Source of the DNA: Parietaria judaica
Taxonomy: Eukaryota; Streptophyta; Magnoliopsida; Rosales; Urticaceae
DNA: 64,000 bases
Direction: 5' to 3'
Assembly: GCA_954871525.1 (NCBI GenBank)
Contig: OX940862.1
Span: 37,068,232 to 37,132,231, forward strand
The notes below the pieces were generated by a model, which did no database searches, was not told where the DNA came from, and saw only the letters and a program-made list of their open reading frames with translations. Every line of letters starts with the position of its first letter. Positions within the stretch are counted from its first letter, which is position 1. This document shows positions 46,690 through 58,654 of this stretch, piece after piece. The position numbers and the translations under genes were made by a program.

Positions 46690-48165
46690 AGCCAAATGCC
46701 CATTTTGATCAAATCTTTTCAAAGAAAAGCCCAAATCTATAAATAGTAATTAAAATTACTAATTAATTGATTTGTGGACAATTATACCCCTCCTATTTTA
46801 ATTAATATATTCATCTTAAAATTTTGGCTAGTCCCTTTTAAATAGGAAATGAGAAATCTAATTAATGAATAAAATTTCGTAAACGTATCAAAGAAGTAAT
46901 CCTACTAATTAGGATTATTTGAATTAAATTATTTTAATAAATCTAAAGATTTTGCGTTTTTTTTCTTCTCGTAGTATCTGTCTTTTTTTTTGTTATTTTT
47001 TTTTTTTTGAGAAAATTCGAAACGGTTCCATAATTATGGAACTGTAATTATATATACGAAACTAGCTAAATTTTGTCTCATAAAATTTTATAAATATGAA
47101 AATGTAATGACTAATGTACTCATAAATTTGATAACGAAAATATAATTATAGTTTAAAAAATGTCTAAATGAAGTTAATAAACTATGATACGGAAGTGTAA
47201 ACAAAATTACGAAACTGTAAATGTAGTTATCATACTGTAAATATAATTACGAAACTGTAGTAATCAAAATTCAGAAACTGTAAATGTAGTTACCATATTA
47301 TAACTGAAACTACAAATACTGTTTATACAGAATTCGTTACAATTTTAGTAATTGTACTCACGAATTTGTATTTGTATAAAAGACGACAAGAAGAGAGAGA
47401 ACAAGATGAAGCCAAGGACGAAGTACCGCTGGGGAATGGTTCTGTCCCGATCCTCCGATTTGAGGACGCTTTCTTTCTCGATGACTACACACTCCTTCTA
47501 CGGCTTGTCGCATATTTTCAGCGCCGGCACCGTCGGCGCTGCGTGAGGAGTCGTTGAGCGAGATCATGCGAGAGCCGGGCTTGAGCGAGCCGGAGAAGCG
47601 CAGAGAAGGACTTCCGCGAGTGGCGGCCGATGGAGGAGTACGAGTGCGGCGGCGACCCCACGAGATGAGCACCGACGTGGAGTGAAATGAGGTGGCCGTC
47701 TTATCGCCATCGTGCAAGTCCCGCCACGACAACCTCACCAGTGTAGGCGGCACGACTTGCCGGAGCGGCCGTTGATGTAGCGGCTGATGAGTGAACAGTT
47801 GTCCGGCGTGGAACAGATGAGAGAGTGAAATCAACGAAATATTTTCATAAAATTTAAGATATACAACGTATGTATTATTTTTCAACCCTAATATGTAAAA
47901 ATACATATTAGCATGGCCTGATGTGTGTTTGTATATATATAGGTAGCTAGACTCAGTTGTCATGTCACCTCTTGAAAAATTGTAGCCAGAGAGAGGAGAG
48001 AGAGTTTGAAATGTAGAAAATAAATAGAACTATAAACTTAAAATTGATAATTATATATCAAGGTTAGTTTGGGAAAAAAATATCATTAATGGGCAAAAAC
48101 TGATTTTATGAAACTATAGGCAATTTTCTAAAAGGTTTGGGTCAAAAATAGCCATTTCATATGAT
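46690..48165. mobile_element. Insertion with terminal inverted repeats and a MYB-like fragment (possible Pack-MULE)
   Basis: Copy B's intron here is 403 bp; copy A's is about 2.08 kb. The extra DNA has diverged inverted ends: AAATGCCCATTTTGATCAAATCTTTT at 46690 and, on the other strand, AAATGGCTATTTTTGACCCAAACCTTTT ending near 48165. Inside, on the minus strand at about 47720-47810, SLISRYINGRSGKSCRLHW resembles the first repeat of R2R3-MYB proteins, followed by GC-rich sequence down to about 47400 in which I recognise no gene. ACTGTAAATGTAGTTA-type repeats fill 47040-47330. The exact ends and target duplication were not resolved. Confidence 0.5.
47400..47815 (-). pseudogene. R2R3-MYB gene fragment captured in the insertion
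   Basis: About 20 codons (DNCSLISRYINGRSGKSCRLHW) match the R2 helix region of MYB44-type factors (typically NWSLISRSIPGRSGKSCRLRW). A stop follows directly. The adjoining GC-rich DNA has a composition unlike its surroundings, which supports capture of genic sequence, but its origin is not clear. Confidence 0.45.
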
Positions 48166-49944
48166 TTCCTTTTTAATTTTAATATTTAAATAAGAGAACC
48201 TTTGAAAATATCCACCCATATAGCAATTATTTGAATTTTCTTAAACATATGATTGGGTTTTGGAAATTAGAAGAATTAACACCTCAAGATTTGGTTTTCA
48301 ACATTTTTATAAGTTTTTTGTCTGCATATCTAGGAAATTGTAGCTTTTCCCCAAACATTAGAAAACGGTACCACAAAACCGTCTAATTTTCGAAAAGACC
48401 AGTTCAGAAAGTCGGACGTCAAGCGTCCAGAAAACTAGTCCTCATAAGGAAGGATAAGTTAGCAATGAATCTGTAAAATAACAAATCAACAGTAGATAAT
48501 ACTAGCGTATACCTGATTCTTCTTCCCTTCTGTGATTGGAATATGAAGCTGCTCGTCCTGTACTTTTCGGCCCTCCTCCGCATTCTTATCCACCTCCGCA
48601 ACTCTCTTATTCATATCAGTCAGGATCTTCTGTATCTCCGACTGATTCTCATCGAGTTTCTTCAGGAAGAGGGATCGATAATCTTTATGGATCTTCGATA
48701 ACTCATGCACTAAAATCGACTCCGATCGGGTAGGACTAGAAGCAGCCTTGGAAGCAGACGCCCGTGACATCTTAGGAGCGGACTTGGGAGGGAGCGATCG
48801 GGGAGGCTTCACGTCCTGAAAATTGAAGTCTTGTGATTGCTGCTTGATATTCTCCTGGAACCAGCCGTTGTAGAAGTCACTTGCTTCGGGACAGGGCCTT
48901 AACTCTTCGTAGACTTCGAGCTAAATCAAGAGAAAATATTATGTTACGAGTTCTATGGAAACATATGTTTATATGTTTTATGATTTGACAATAAAAGTAC
49001 CTTATTCTTGTTCAGGATTGGGGCAATGAGTTTCTTTCTAGGGAAAACTTTCTTGTTCGACCAACTCAGCATCCTAGGTGTCTGACTGCCTGCATATACT
49101 CCGAACTCTTTGGCGATTTCTGGTATTACCTCGTATGCCCAATACTGCAATGCAGGGACAAACCCTTTCAATTCGTAATAGGCGCGACCTGAAGAATTTT
49201 TAACATATTTGCGCAAGTCCTTGTTGAGGCTTTTCACAGTCACTTTCCAACTTGTGATCCCCCAAGGAAACGAGTAGAACAAATCAAGGTCTTCTACTAA
49301 TCTCAAAACGTTCGTCGACACAAAATCATGTATTCTCTTACCAAATATGACACCCTCGATCAAATAACAAAGACCTAGTTTCCAGATGTCATCTTCCTCT
49401 GTGCAATCTTTGAAGGCTTTTCTAAGTTCAGATAGCTTCACAGACTTCTTTCCAAGGAAGAATTGCTCCACCAATCTATCACTCATCTCTGATTTTGGCT
49501 TGTCATCTGCACTGGAAGTGTCCGACACAGAGTTGAGACCCGTGATCAATGTGAACTCGGGTAGACCAAATCTGCAGCCCTTACCTCCGAGCATGAAATG
49601 TAACTCATCTTCTCTCTTGGAAGGAATTTTCCTCAGCAAGAGTTCGTGTATTAGTGCTCCGGAGAATTTAAGAGGCTTCACCGTGAAAAAATGTGCGAAA
49701 GGGGATTGAGAAACTCTTGCAAACAAGTTTGCCTCTTCAATTTTTTCTCTTATTTGTTGGAGACGATTACTGCCCCGGTATTGAACCGTTGCCAGGTAAT
49801 GATACTTGTGCGGAATGATAAGATTATCTATATCCATCTACAAACAAATAAAAAGTAAACAACATTACAATTGGGAAAAATAATAATTAATAGGACGTCC
49901 AAAAAACTGGACACTCGACGTTTGGAAATGCTTTATAATGACAT

Positions 49945-50360
49945 CCCTCCAGTACAGATCCGAGTTACCGGAACACATATCAGAGACGGAGTTGGAACTA
50001 TGTAGCGAGCACAAGTGGCCAGGGGTGTTTTTAGGTTTTGCTGCATGCTTTATTTTTGTTTTATTAGTCAATTAAGCTAAGATAGTTTTGTTTAATTATG
50101 CTAATTAGTTCCTTCATATACAATCTAATTAACTTGCTTAATTTCAGACTTTCGATTAATGAAAATCATATCAGGATTTGGGTTAGGGGAAGCTATTGCA
50201 AACTGTTTGTACTTTTGGCTCTGGTTGTGTTTGTACGTGTTCTGTGTGTGTATGTTCTTGGCCAAAGAGTCTGACAGTGAAGAGTGCAGATCCGGAAAGA
50301 GGAATTACGGTGAGTTATAACTTGCGTTCTTAATCCCGGGCTCATAACACCTTCTCTCCA
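49945..50360. other. Insertion unique to copy A
   Basis: Copy B continues from GGAAAATGGTGTAAAATGACACC straight to CTCCAAATAACTCTTAAACATTCC, whereas copy A has about 420 extra bases. No gene or terminal repeats were recognised. Confidence 0.5.
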
Positions 50361-50991
50361 TATAACTCTTAAATATTCCATTGAACATGATCAAATGGTG
50401 TAAAGTGGTACAATGTGATGTGCATAATTCAATTATTTGCCAAAATGGTTACAAGCAAGATCAGACCGACTAGACCGTGATCGTTTATGTCGATGAGATG
50501 ATCGTGATCGTGAAGGAATGGAAAGGCTTATTATTGTTCCTTGCTATTTTGTTTCCTATTATAGCATATTTAGCCAGTGCATATGCTTAATAAAACAAAT
50601 TCTTTTTAGACTAAACACATTCAAAATTCATATTTCTTTCGATTTTTACCCTTAAGTATGCTTACTCGGCCACCCCCGGAAATTTGTATCCCGTTTCCGC
50701 CCCGACGAAAACTCAACCACCGAGCTCGCCATTATCGACAATGTATTACGTTCTTAACATCAACATTGCTCTATACTATTCTTCCAAAACATGCATTAAC
50801 AATGAAAATGAAATCGTAAGTTTAAGCATTCCATGAGCTCGCATGGTAGATATTATTACTAAGTCAATAATCCACATTCTCAGAATTATCAGTTCAGAAA
50901 GCTCACAGCTTTGAGCAAACCCTAACATTTCGACCAAGAATCCCAAAAGACGATACGAACACAAATTCTGAATGGAGACCGAGATTCGTAC

Positions 50992-51150
50992 CTCTGCTTC
51001 GAGGCAGTTGAAGGCGGGAATGAAGAACTCGGTGGCGATATATGGTCGACAGCGAGCCTCAACAACTCATTGCGAGAAGAAGCTGAAGGAGAGAGAAGAA
51101 CAGTGAGCAAAGGAAGAAGAGAGGAAGAAGACGAATATGAAGAGAGGAAG
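50992..51150 (-). promoter_or_regulatory. Probable noncoding first exon of chimeric gene copy A
   Basis: On the minus strand the sequence is CT-rich and ends GAAGCAGAG|GTACGA, a good donor. The coding exon begins exactly after an acceptor-like TTTGTTTGTAG|ATG at 49837. The short frame through this exon is not conserved in copy B (59866-60020), so it is best read as 5' UTR. Confidence 0.55.
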
Positions 51151-51309
51151 AAGACGATGAAGAGACTTGAAAGTTTTCTTCAGCCTTGTTAAAATGGAGT
51201 CTTTCTTAATATAAAAATAATTAATTAATGTTTTAAAATATGACAGGATTTTTTATTTTAATTTAAAGAAATTTGATTTAAAATATATTGTCGTGGAAAA
51301 TGATACGTG

Positions 51310-52230
51310 GCAGGACACCATGGGCGTAAAAAAATACCTTGAAAATATTGGTTTTAAATCTCATCCGGATCACAATTATTTAAAAAAAAAATTGCAATCG
51401 TAAACCGAGTTAAATTGGAATCAGTTTTTTCAAAACCGCATCCGGATTAAAATGTGTCCTTAGTTTGGCGACTTTGGTTACTTTTAATGCTCCTCCAATG
51501 AGACTGTAAAACACTATTTTGCATTCCCAATCCTCTCCAACTCAACGACAAAGGTTGAATTAGTGCAACTTTTGCTTTTTGCTACAGTGGTAATATTCAC
51601 GACGGTAAAAATTATTTGTATTATTTTATTATTTTTTAAATTATGGAAGAAATCAATACTTAATTGACATAAGTACTTAATATTATCTTTTTATTTATTA
51701 ATGCGTAGCTTTCAAGATTTTATGAAAATAATGCCAAGTATACATTGCATTCACCGTTAAGAATGCAAGTTCGTCATCAATACCGTCTAATATATGTCTC
51801 CGGCATCGTCAAGAACGCCGAGTGTTTTGTCAATACCACTAAGTACGTCATCGACATCATTGAGAAGCCGAGTGCGTCATCGATACTACCGAGTATGTCA
51901 CCTACACCGTCAAGAACACTGAGTGCATCGCCAATTCCGCTTATTATACGTTGCCAACACTATAGGGCCTTTATGCCAGAATTATTTCAAAATTAAATGA
52001 TAAAAAGAATCTTTAATTTAATAATATAATATAATAATAGAGATTTTTGTTTTTTGGTGTGACACTTAGTATTATGGTTGGAGTTGAATGAAAATTTATA
52101 ATTTTGACACTAAAATGGTGTGATGGTTGAAATTGCCCTTATTTCTCTTTCTTTTTTTTATTGAATCTATGTCGCAATTGATCAAAATTTCAGTATTTAT
52201 TTGTGATTATCCCTAATTATACGGCTAAAT
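51310..52230. other. Spacer between the two duplication copies
   Basis: AT-rich. 51745-51960 contains imperfect ~40-bp repeats with CGAGTGCGTCATCGATACCACCGAGTA-like wording, probably LTR debris. No gene was seen. Confidence 0.45.
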
Positions 52231-52234
52231 ATGA

Positions 52235-52880
52235 ATTTCTTCTTCTTTCACTCATAGCGAAGTTATCCGTTTATAACGTTGGCATGATGTAATCGGAGAC
52301 AGACTTCACCGCCGTGCAGTGGCGGAGCCAGGATTTCAATTCAGGTGGTGCCTTATAAAAAAAATTATAAAATAATCGAGCATACAATTAACAACAATCA
52401 ATAATATCATTGTAACCTATATATATAAAGAAATTTTTTATCTATATTTTTATGTATAATAATGTATCCATATAATAAATAGTAAATATAATATTTTTAA
52501 TAATATAATAAGCGAGTATAAAAATGCATCTATATATTTTAATAACTGAAAAGAAATATAAAAAAAAAAGCTTAAAACTTAGAGAGAAAAATAAACAAAA
52601 ACTATGACTAGTCAAAGAATTGAACCCAAGTCCTCTCTCTTGGGAAAAACACTTTTGCCAGTTGGGCTAAATGCTCTATGACTTCTTATTTGGGTCATAA
52701 AATATTAAAATCATATATAAAGTTTTTTTTTTTTTTTTTGCTCAAACACTATTATTTTAATATTTTTCACGTTTTAAAGTGGTGCCCGGACGTACACAAG
52801 CCCCACATAGCTTCGCTTTGCCGCCGTGGAAGCTTTGTATAAAAAAAGCTTCGGGGAAACATAACGTTGAAGTTACTTGA
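52235..52880 (+). pseudogene. NPF C-terminal remnant split by a MITE
   Basis: The plus strand reads FLLLSLIAKLSVYNVGMM, a stop, then SETDFTAV up to 52316. After the MITE it resumes EALYKKSFGET at about 52829. This corresponds to the last ~40 residues of the NPF gene at 43400-43521. No other exons are nearby. Confidence 0.65.
52317..52820. mobile_element. 504-bp hAT-like MITE with perfect 8-bp target duplication
   Basis: The element starts CAGTGGCGGAGCCAGG and ends AGCTTCGCTTTG. CCGCCGTG flanks both sides (52309-52316 and 52821-52828). Its start matches the MITE at 38676, so the two belong to one group. It interrupts the NPF remnant. Confidence 0.88.
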
Positions 52881-53329
52881 GCGTTATTACAAACTTTTGA
52901 AAGAAGAGAACATGCAAGATTTGTTTAAAATGATAAAATGGATCTATAATTCACTACTTAGTGCTAAAACCAATTTTTAGAATATGCCCATAATTTTCTA
53001 TAGGGGTGAAAAAAGAAAAACAAAAAACCGAGGAATTTAACAGGTAAACCCAACTACAAAAACACTTACCATGTATGACCAGAGTTAAATATTTATTTTG
53101 CACAATATAGACTTCCAATTTATATTATTTTTGAAGTGTTTTTTTTTAAGTGAAAGTGTTTACTAGTCTCTACTCTCGAGTCTATTTTTATCATTATTTT
53201 CTTGCGAAATAATTATACAATTTGAGCTTTGTAATAAATATATAGTCATTATGTGAAGTAGTAAATAAATAAAGTTCCAAAACTGTTTTTACCAATACCG
53301 AAAAATTTGGCTTTGGATATTCGGATATT

Positions 53330-53445
53330 CCTTCGAGTTCTTCTTCTTCTTTTTGTTCCTCGCAAAGTTGTTCATTTACAACGCCAATGTGACGGAATCG
53401 GCGAGGGACATAGTCGCCGTAGAAGCTTTGACTAATAAGCCTTAG
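53330..53445 (+). pseudogene. Second NPF C-terminal remnant
   Basis: The plus strand reads FFFFLFLAKLFIYNANVTESARDIVAVEALTNKP and then a stop, matching the final residues of NPF proteins (LVAKLFVYNVDVTESGRDYAVVES in the intact gene). The rest of the gene is absent. Confidence 0.75.
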
Positions 53446-53733
53446 AAGAAACATAATGCTCAAGTCTTTTGACCGCTATTACAAGCTTTTTGAAATTACA
53501 AAAAAAAAATAAAAAAAATACAAGTTTCGTCTAAACTATAATTAATAGCAACATAAGTATTTTAATTTTTGCCGTGATATAATTTTAATTTTGTTGCCCT
53601 ACTACGCAAATTTGTGGTAGTTGTTTCTCTGAGTGTATTTCTAAAACAGGTCAGAATTTAAACCTAAAAATTAACATATTCTTTTCCTTTTTGTTAGTAG
53701 AAAGCAGTCCAATCTACCGGCTCGTGAGGCATG

Positions 53734-56700
53734 CTATGATCTTACCAAAGGCTGCAACTTATAAGCTGCAATGGACTCCAACAGCCAAGTATGGCCGATC
53801 ACTCCCGACCGACTTTGTATCGCTAAATCCGCCGCCTCGCTCACCCTTCTCCACATGATCAAAGCTTCTTCCCCCGGTTTGCTTTCCTCCGGAGGGTCAA
53901 GATTGTAAATTACCAACACAGCAGTTCGACCAGCTTTCGCCAAATCACAACTTTGCCCAGAAAGTTCTTCCCTACCTTTTATCAGTGTCCCTCCTCCGGC
54001 GATGACCAAATCTTCTAGATTTTTCCTTTTAGACGGACGAAAATCGCCCACGAAATAGAAATTCAACCCGCCAAGGAACTTTGGACCCTACAATTGGAGG
54101 GAACGCTAATAACCTAACTTGCTGCACAAGCAAAGTGACAACTAAAGGCTTTAGCTTGCTGAAGACTTACATTGGTGAATGTCCAAAGCCTACCCTTTTT
54201 GGGACTATCACGGCACCCGTAATTATCGAGACTGATCTCGAATGGCTCTTCATCCACATGAGACTTAGCTTCGATGCATGCTTTTATCCCTGCAAAGGGG
54301 AATACTCTAGTTTAATCATCATGTTTTTTTTAATGTTAAAAGTCAATCAACTACGGCCTTGAACTTGTCGTATTGTCGGAGTTTCTCCAGTAAATTTTGT
54401 TCAAGCAATTTTGCTCCTAAATTGTTGCGATTTCATTCAGCCTTTGCTTCTGGGCCACGTGCATTGAAAAATAAAAATTAGAAAAAGACGAACGATAATA
54501 TATTTGGGACTGCGATTGATGCAGTAATATGAAAATAAACAGGTCCGTACAGTCAACTTTGACAATCCATTGTCCATTCAAGATTGCCATGAGAACTTTC
54601 AATGTCCGAGTGCAAGCACCAGTCTCGTCTGTGGCTGCAATTACATGTGTCACATTCGGGTTCCAAAAGATGGAAACTGAGGAACCGTTCATCTTCCCGA
54701 ACTTAACCAAAAGAGACTGCAACAAACAGATATAAAGAAAGAAAATAAGATTCAGTTCTGGGATAGTTTTCTGATATTTTCTTTTACAAGACTGAAAGTA
54801 GAAAATTGAATATCCGTTTAAAAATAAATACCCAACTTGATAGTTTAAAATTGACAAAATAGCCAATGTTTGGTTAATATTTGTAAAATAGCCATTTAAC
54901 CATATTAATCACTATAAAAATAATCATATTAACCATTGACAAAATAGCCAATGTTTGGCCATTTTGCTAAGATGCAATGCAAACATATGAATGTGGCAAA
55001 CATATATGTACCTTTTCTTCTATTGACAAGCCAGAGCCACAAAACCGCCATTCTCTGTCCTTATCTGGTAAAGCCGCCACATACAACTGGTGACAACTTC
55101 TGAAGCAACAAGTCATAGAATAAATAACAGGTCAACATAGAAAACTGTTACGTACATAATATCGAGTCAGAACAAATTTTGAACCTAACCGCTTCGGGAT
55201 TAGTGACTCGTTTATGATTATAAGTTTATGCTTGAGTGCTTACCTACTGCTTACGTACCCTAAGTGAACGGAAATATCATCCAAGATTTAAAGTAAGTCA
55301 AGACAGGGAAAAGGCATTCCACAGTTCGCAGGCCCGGGGCAAGATCGTAGACCCGGGACCAACACAAACATTTCTTTATATGCTATCAAAGCTAATGTAA
55401 TACACAAATAAAATATAGCAAGTAATCAACATACGCCAGAGCAGGCATCGCATGCCAGTTAGATACATTTCCCCCAGGGTTTGACTTCTCCTTCAGGAAT
55501 ATAACCGATGAATGTGATGGACAAAGCATGAGATAATTCTCCTACAAGAAATAAGCGTACAAAAGAACATTACTCTTTACCGCTTAGGGAGAAACAAAGA
55601 GATGAAAATGTAAGAAATCAGCGACTCAAGGGAAGTGACATACATAATCCCAACGGCATTTTGAGGTTTTCAATGCACAAGGTACATGATAGCTTTTCCG
55701 ACAGGATTTCATACAGCATCCTAAAGCGGCCCCTTTTTTTCTGCATTTGGAGCACTTGATCTTTGAACCCCTTGCCACTTCTGCCATCAAATTCTGTGCT
55801 CTCTCATCAATAGAGAAAACTAGTGGTGCCCTGCATTTCAAAAACCCTAATTAGTTTTAGAGCGCTTAGACAATTAATTGCTTGGCTGTTGCGAATAGCA
55901 TACCAGTCAATGCACAGTCTGTGTACGTGGATGACATTTGAAAGCGTTGCCTCTTGGCCGGACACAAGTTTTTCTTCAGAATAGTGTAACAGAGATCCCG
56001 TTTCCTGGTGATTTTCATTTAAAGAAGAATCAGTGACTAGTAACAAGATATTCGGTAACAAAAAGAATTCGAACTATTTTTGTTTTTCGACGGGATAAAT
56101 AACTTACCTCTGAAATTTTCGAGGAATGGCAAAATGCACACTCAGCACGTTCACCAGAACTTTTAGACGCTGGCAGATTCCAAACATCCGAGTCTGAGCT
56201 GCTCACATTCTCCGCTTGTCCGTAGTCCAATGGCTTGTATCTCTTCACGTCCCTGTAATTATTGTCTTGATCAAACCGAGAACTAACGTTCCGAAGTTTT
56301 TCCTTTCTCGTGTCGCCTCCATTCTTTTGTTGCGATCTTAATGTAGAAGTTTCTGAACTCTAAAAGGGAACACAAAAACAAAAATTGTGACTGACATAAC
56401 TGCAGAACAGAAGCCTGCCTATATTTCATTGTTTCTGAAGTTAAAGGAGAAAAAAGCATGGAGAATTGTTATTCAAAGAATTAACACCTCAAGATTTTGT
56501 TCTCAACATTTTTGTAAGTTTTTTGTCTCCAAGTTCTTTGTCTGCATAACCAGGAAATCATAGCTTTTCCCCAAACATCAGAAAAGGGTACCACAAAACT
56601 GTCTTATTTTCCAGAAGCCCAGTTCAGAAAATCGGACATCAAGCGTCCAGAAATTTGGATACCAGGCGTCCACAAAACCAGTCCTCTTCGTAGGATAAGT

Positions 56701-58095
56701 ATGACTAAGTTAGCAATGCATCTGTCAAATAACCGATCGGTAGTACATAATCCAATGTATACCTGATTCTTCTGCCCTTCTGTGATTGGAATATGACGCT
56801 GCTCATCCTGTTCTTTGCGGCCCTCCGCTGCATTCTTCTCCACCTCTGCAACTCTCTTTTCATATCAGTCAAGATCTTTTGTATCTCCGACTGATTCTCA
56901 TCGAGTTTCTTCAGGAAGAGGGATCGATGATCTTCATGCATCTTCAATAACTCATGCACTAAAATCGACTCCAATCGGGTAGGAGTAAAAGCAGTCTTGG
57001 AAGCAGATGCCCATGACATTTTAGGAGCGAACTTGGGAAGGAGGGATCGGGGTGGCTTCACGTCCCGAAAATCAAAGTCTTGTGATTGCTGCTTGATATT
57101 CTCATGGAACCAATCATTGTAGAAGTCACTTGCTTCGGGATGGGGCCTTAGCTCTTCGTAGACTTCGAGCTAAATCAAGAGAAAATATTATATTATGAGT
57201 TCTATGGAAACATATATGATATATGTTTATGATTTGACACTAAAAGTACCTTATTCTTGTTCAGGATTGGGGCAATGAGTTTGTTTGTAGGGATAACTCT
57301 GTTGTTCGACCAACTCAGCATCCTAGGCGTTTGACTGCCTGCGTATACTCCAAACTCTTTGGCGATTTCTGGTATTACCTCGTATGCCCAATACTGCAAT
57401 GCAGGGGCAAACCCTTTCACTCCATAACGAGGGGTACCTTTCTTTTCATTTTCATTTTTAACATATTCGCGCAAGTCCTTGTTGAGGCTTTTCACAGTCA
57501 TATTCCAACTCGTGACCCCCCAAGGAAACGAGTAGAACAAATCAAGGTCTTCTACTAACCTCAAAATGTTCTTCGACACAACATCTTCATTGCGCTTACC
57601 GTATAAAAGGCCCTCAATCAAATAACAAAAACCTAGTTTCAGGACGTCATCTTCCTCTGTGCAATCTTTGAATACTTTTCTAAGTTCAGATACCTTCACA
57701 GACTTGTTTCCGGGAAAGAATTGCTCGACCAATCTATCACTCATCTCTGATTTTGGCTTTTCATCTGCGCTGGAGGTGTCCGACACAGAGTTAAGACCCG
57801 TGATCAATGTGAACTCGGGTAGACCAAATCTGCAGTCCTTGTCTCCGAGCATGAAATGTAACTCATCTTCTCTCTTGGAAGGGATTTTCCTCAGCAAGAG
57901 TTGGTGTATTAGTGCTCCAGAGAATTGAAGAGGCCTTACTGTGAAAAAATGTGCGAAAGGGGATTGAGAAACCCTTGCAGACAAGTTTGCCTCTTCAAAT
58001 TTTTCTCTTATTTGTAGGAGACTAGTACTGCCCCGGTAATCAACCCTTGCCGGGTAATGATACTCGTGCGGAATGATATAATTATCTATATCCAT
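53734..58095 (-). pseudogene. Chimeric DUF1985 - BRCA1-like (ePHD/BRCT) gene, copy B, one-base frameshift in exon 2
   Basis: Ten exons were read: 57250-58095, 56763-57169, 56108-56359, 55904-56004, 55644-55830, 55435-55541, 55012-55099, 54551-54716, 54171-54289 and 53734-54087. All have GT/AG joints in consistent phases except that exon 2 is 407 bp against 408 in copy A: near 56858 copy A reads ATGAATAAGAGAG where B reads ATGAAAAGAGAG. This puts the following ePHD out of frame. Apart from that the whole DUF1985 - coiled coil - ePHD - BRCT series is open. Exon 8 encodes the start of the first BRCT (LLVKFGKMNGSSVS, VTHVIAATDETGACTRTLKVLMAIL), and its split Trp joins WIKACIEAKS in exon 9. The C-terminus is GHTWLLESIAAYKLQPLVRS. 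An alternative start in exon 3 could still yield an ePHD-BRCT protein without DUF1985. Confidence 0.75.
54820..55010. repeat. Dispersed repeat within an intron of copy B
   Basis: It resembles 60-250 of the window and is absent from the same place in copy A, so it inserted after the duplication or was deleted from A. It contains a short internal repeat TTGACAAAATAGCCAATGTTTGG (54850 and 54938). Confidence 0.6.
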
Positions 58096-58654
58096 CTAGA
58101 AAAAAGAAGTAAACAACATTACAATTGGGAAAAATAATAATTAGTAGGACGTCCAGAAAACTGGACACTCGGCGTTTGGAAAATGGTGTAAAATGACACC
58201 CCTCTCTCCAAATAACTCTTAAACATTCCATTGAACATGATCAAATTGTGTAAACTGGTACAATGTGCATAATTCAATTGTTTGCCAACATGGTTTCATC
58301 AAGTTCTACCACCACTGAAAAAGAAAATCATTTTGATCGTTTATGTCGATGATATGATCTTGACAGATGATGCTCGTGAAGGAATGGAAAGGCTTATTAC
58401 TGTTCCTTGTGTTTACTTTTTGTATTTGTTTCCTACTATAGCATATTTTTAAGGAATTAGTTGTTATATCTTTAGTATTCCTTTACGGTGTTTATCAAAC
58501 AACTACACACACCTTTAAATTCTATTAAACATCAATGCATACACAGAATGGAACTTTCAACCAACATAAACATTAAAAAATTATGACATATTGGAGCATA
58601 CAGTATCTGACTTAAAATCATTATGCGAATAAACTATGACATATGCCAATCAAT

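Larger units (their letters stand above)
44183..49837 (-). pseudogene. Chimeric DUF1985 - BRCA1-like (ePHD/BRCT) gene, copy A, missing the first BRCT exon
   Basis: Nine exons were read on the minus strand: 49001-49837, 48513-48920, 46144-46434, 45933-46033, 45657-45843, 45449-45555, 45035-45122, 44611-44729 and 44183-44527. Exon 1 is a DUF1985 domain. Exon 2 carries a coiled coil (FLKKLDENQSEIQKILTDM). Exons 3-6 form an extended PHD (CAFCRSS, HVHRLCIDW, KLKCSKCGEKGAALGCYMKSC, YHVPC, CRWDY, LMLCPSHSS). Exon 7 enters the BRCT linker, and the last two give the end of the BRCT repeat (CIEAKSLVDEEPFEI, GHTWLLESVAA). Exons 1-7 join with an open frame (673 codons). The BRCT exon present in copy B (54551-54716) is deleted here, so exon 7 (phase 0) cannot join the next exon (phase 1) without a frameshift. 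The PHD and BRCT wording is closer to plant BRCA1 than BARD1 as I recall them; no RING is present. In BRCA1 this half recognises phosphoproteins in DNA repair. Confidence 0.75.
43490..51310. repeat. Segmental duplication, copy A
   Basis: From the 3' end of the NPF gene (GAAACATAACGTTGAAGTT) through the chimeric BRCA1-like gene and its leader exon to GTCGTGGAAAATGATA near 51290, the sequence is repeated in the same order and orientation in copy B. The unique insertions in A are about 46555-48250 and 49945-50360. Confidence 0.9.

Noticed and set aside
50922..51110. Short protein starting MLTVLLSPSAS in the leader exon of chimeric copy A
   Set aside because: The start codon is absent in copy B and the frame is not conserved, so the exon is better read as 5' UTR.
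52600..52690. tRNA-like sequence (GAATTGAACCCAAGTCC...)
   Set aside because: It cannot be folded into a full cloverleaf by eye and lies within the hAT MITE.
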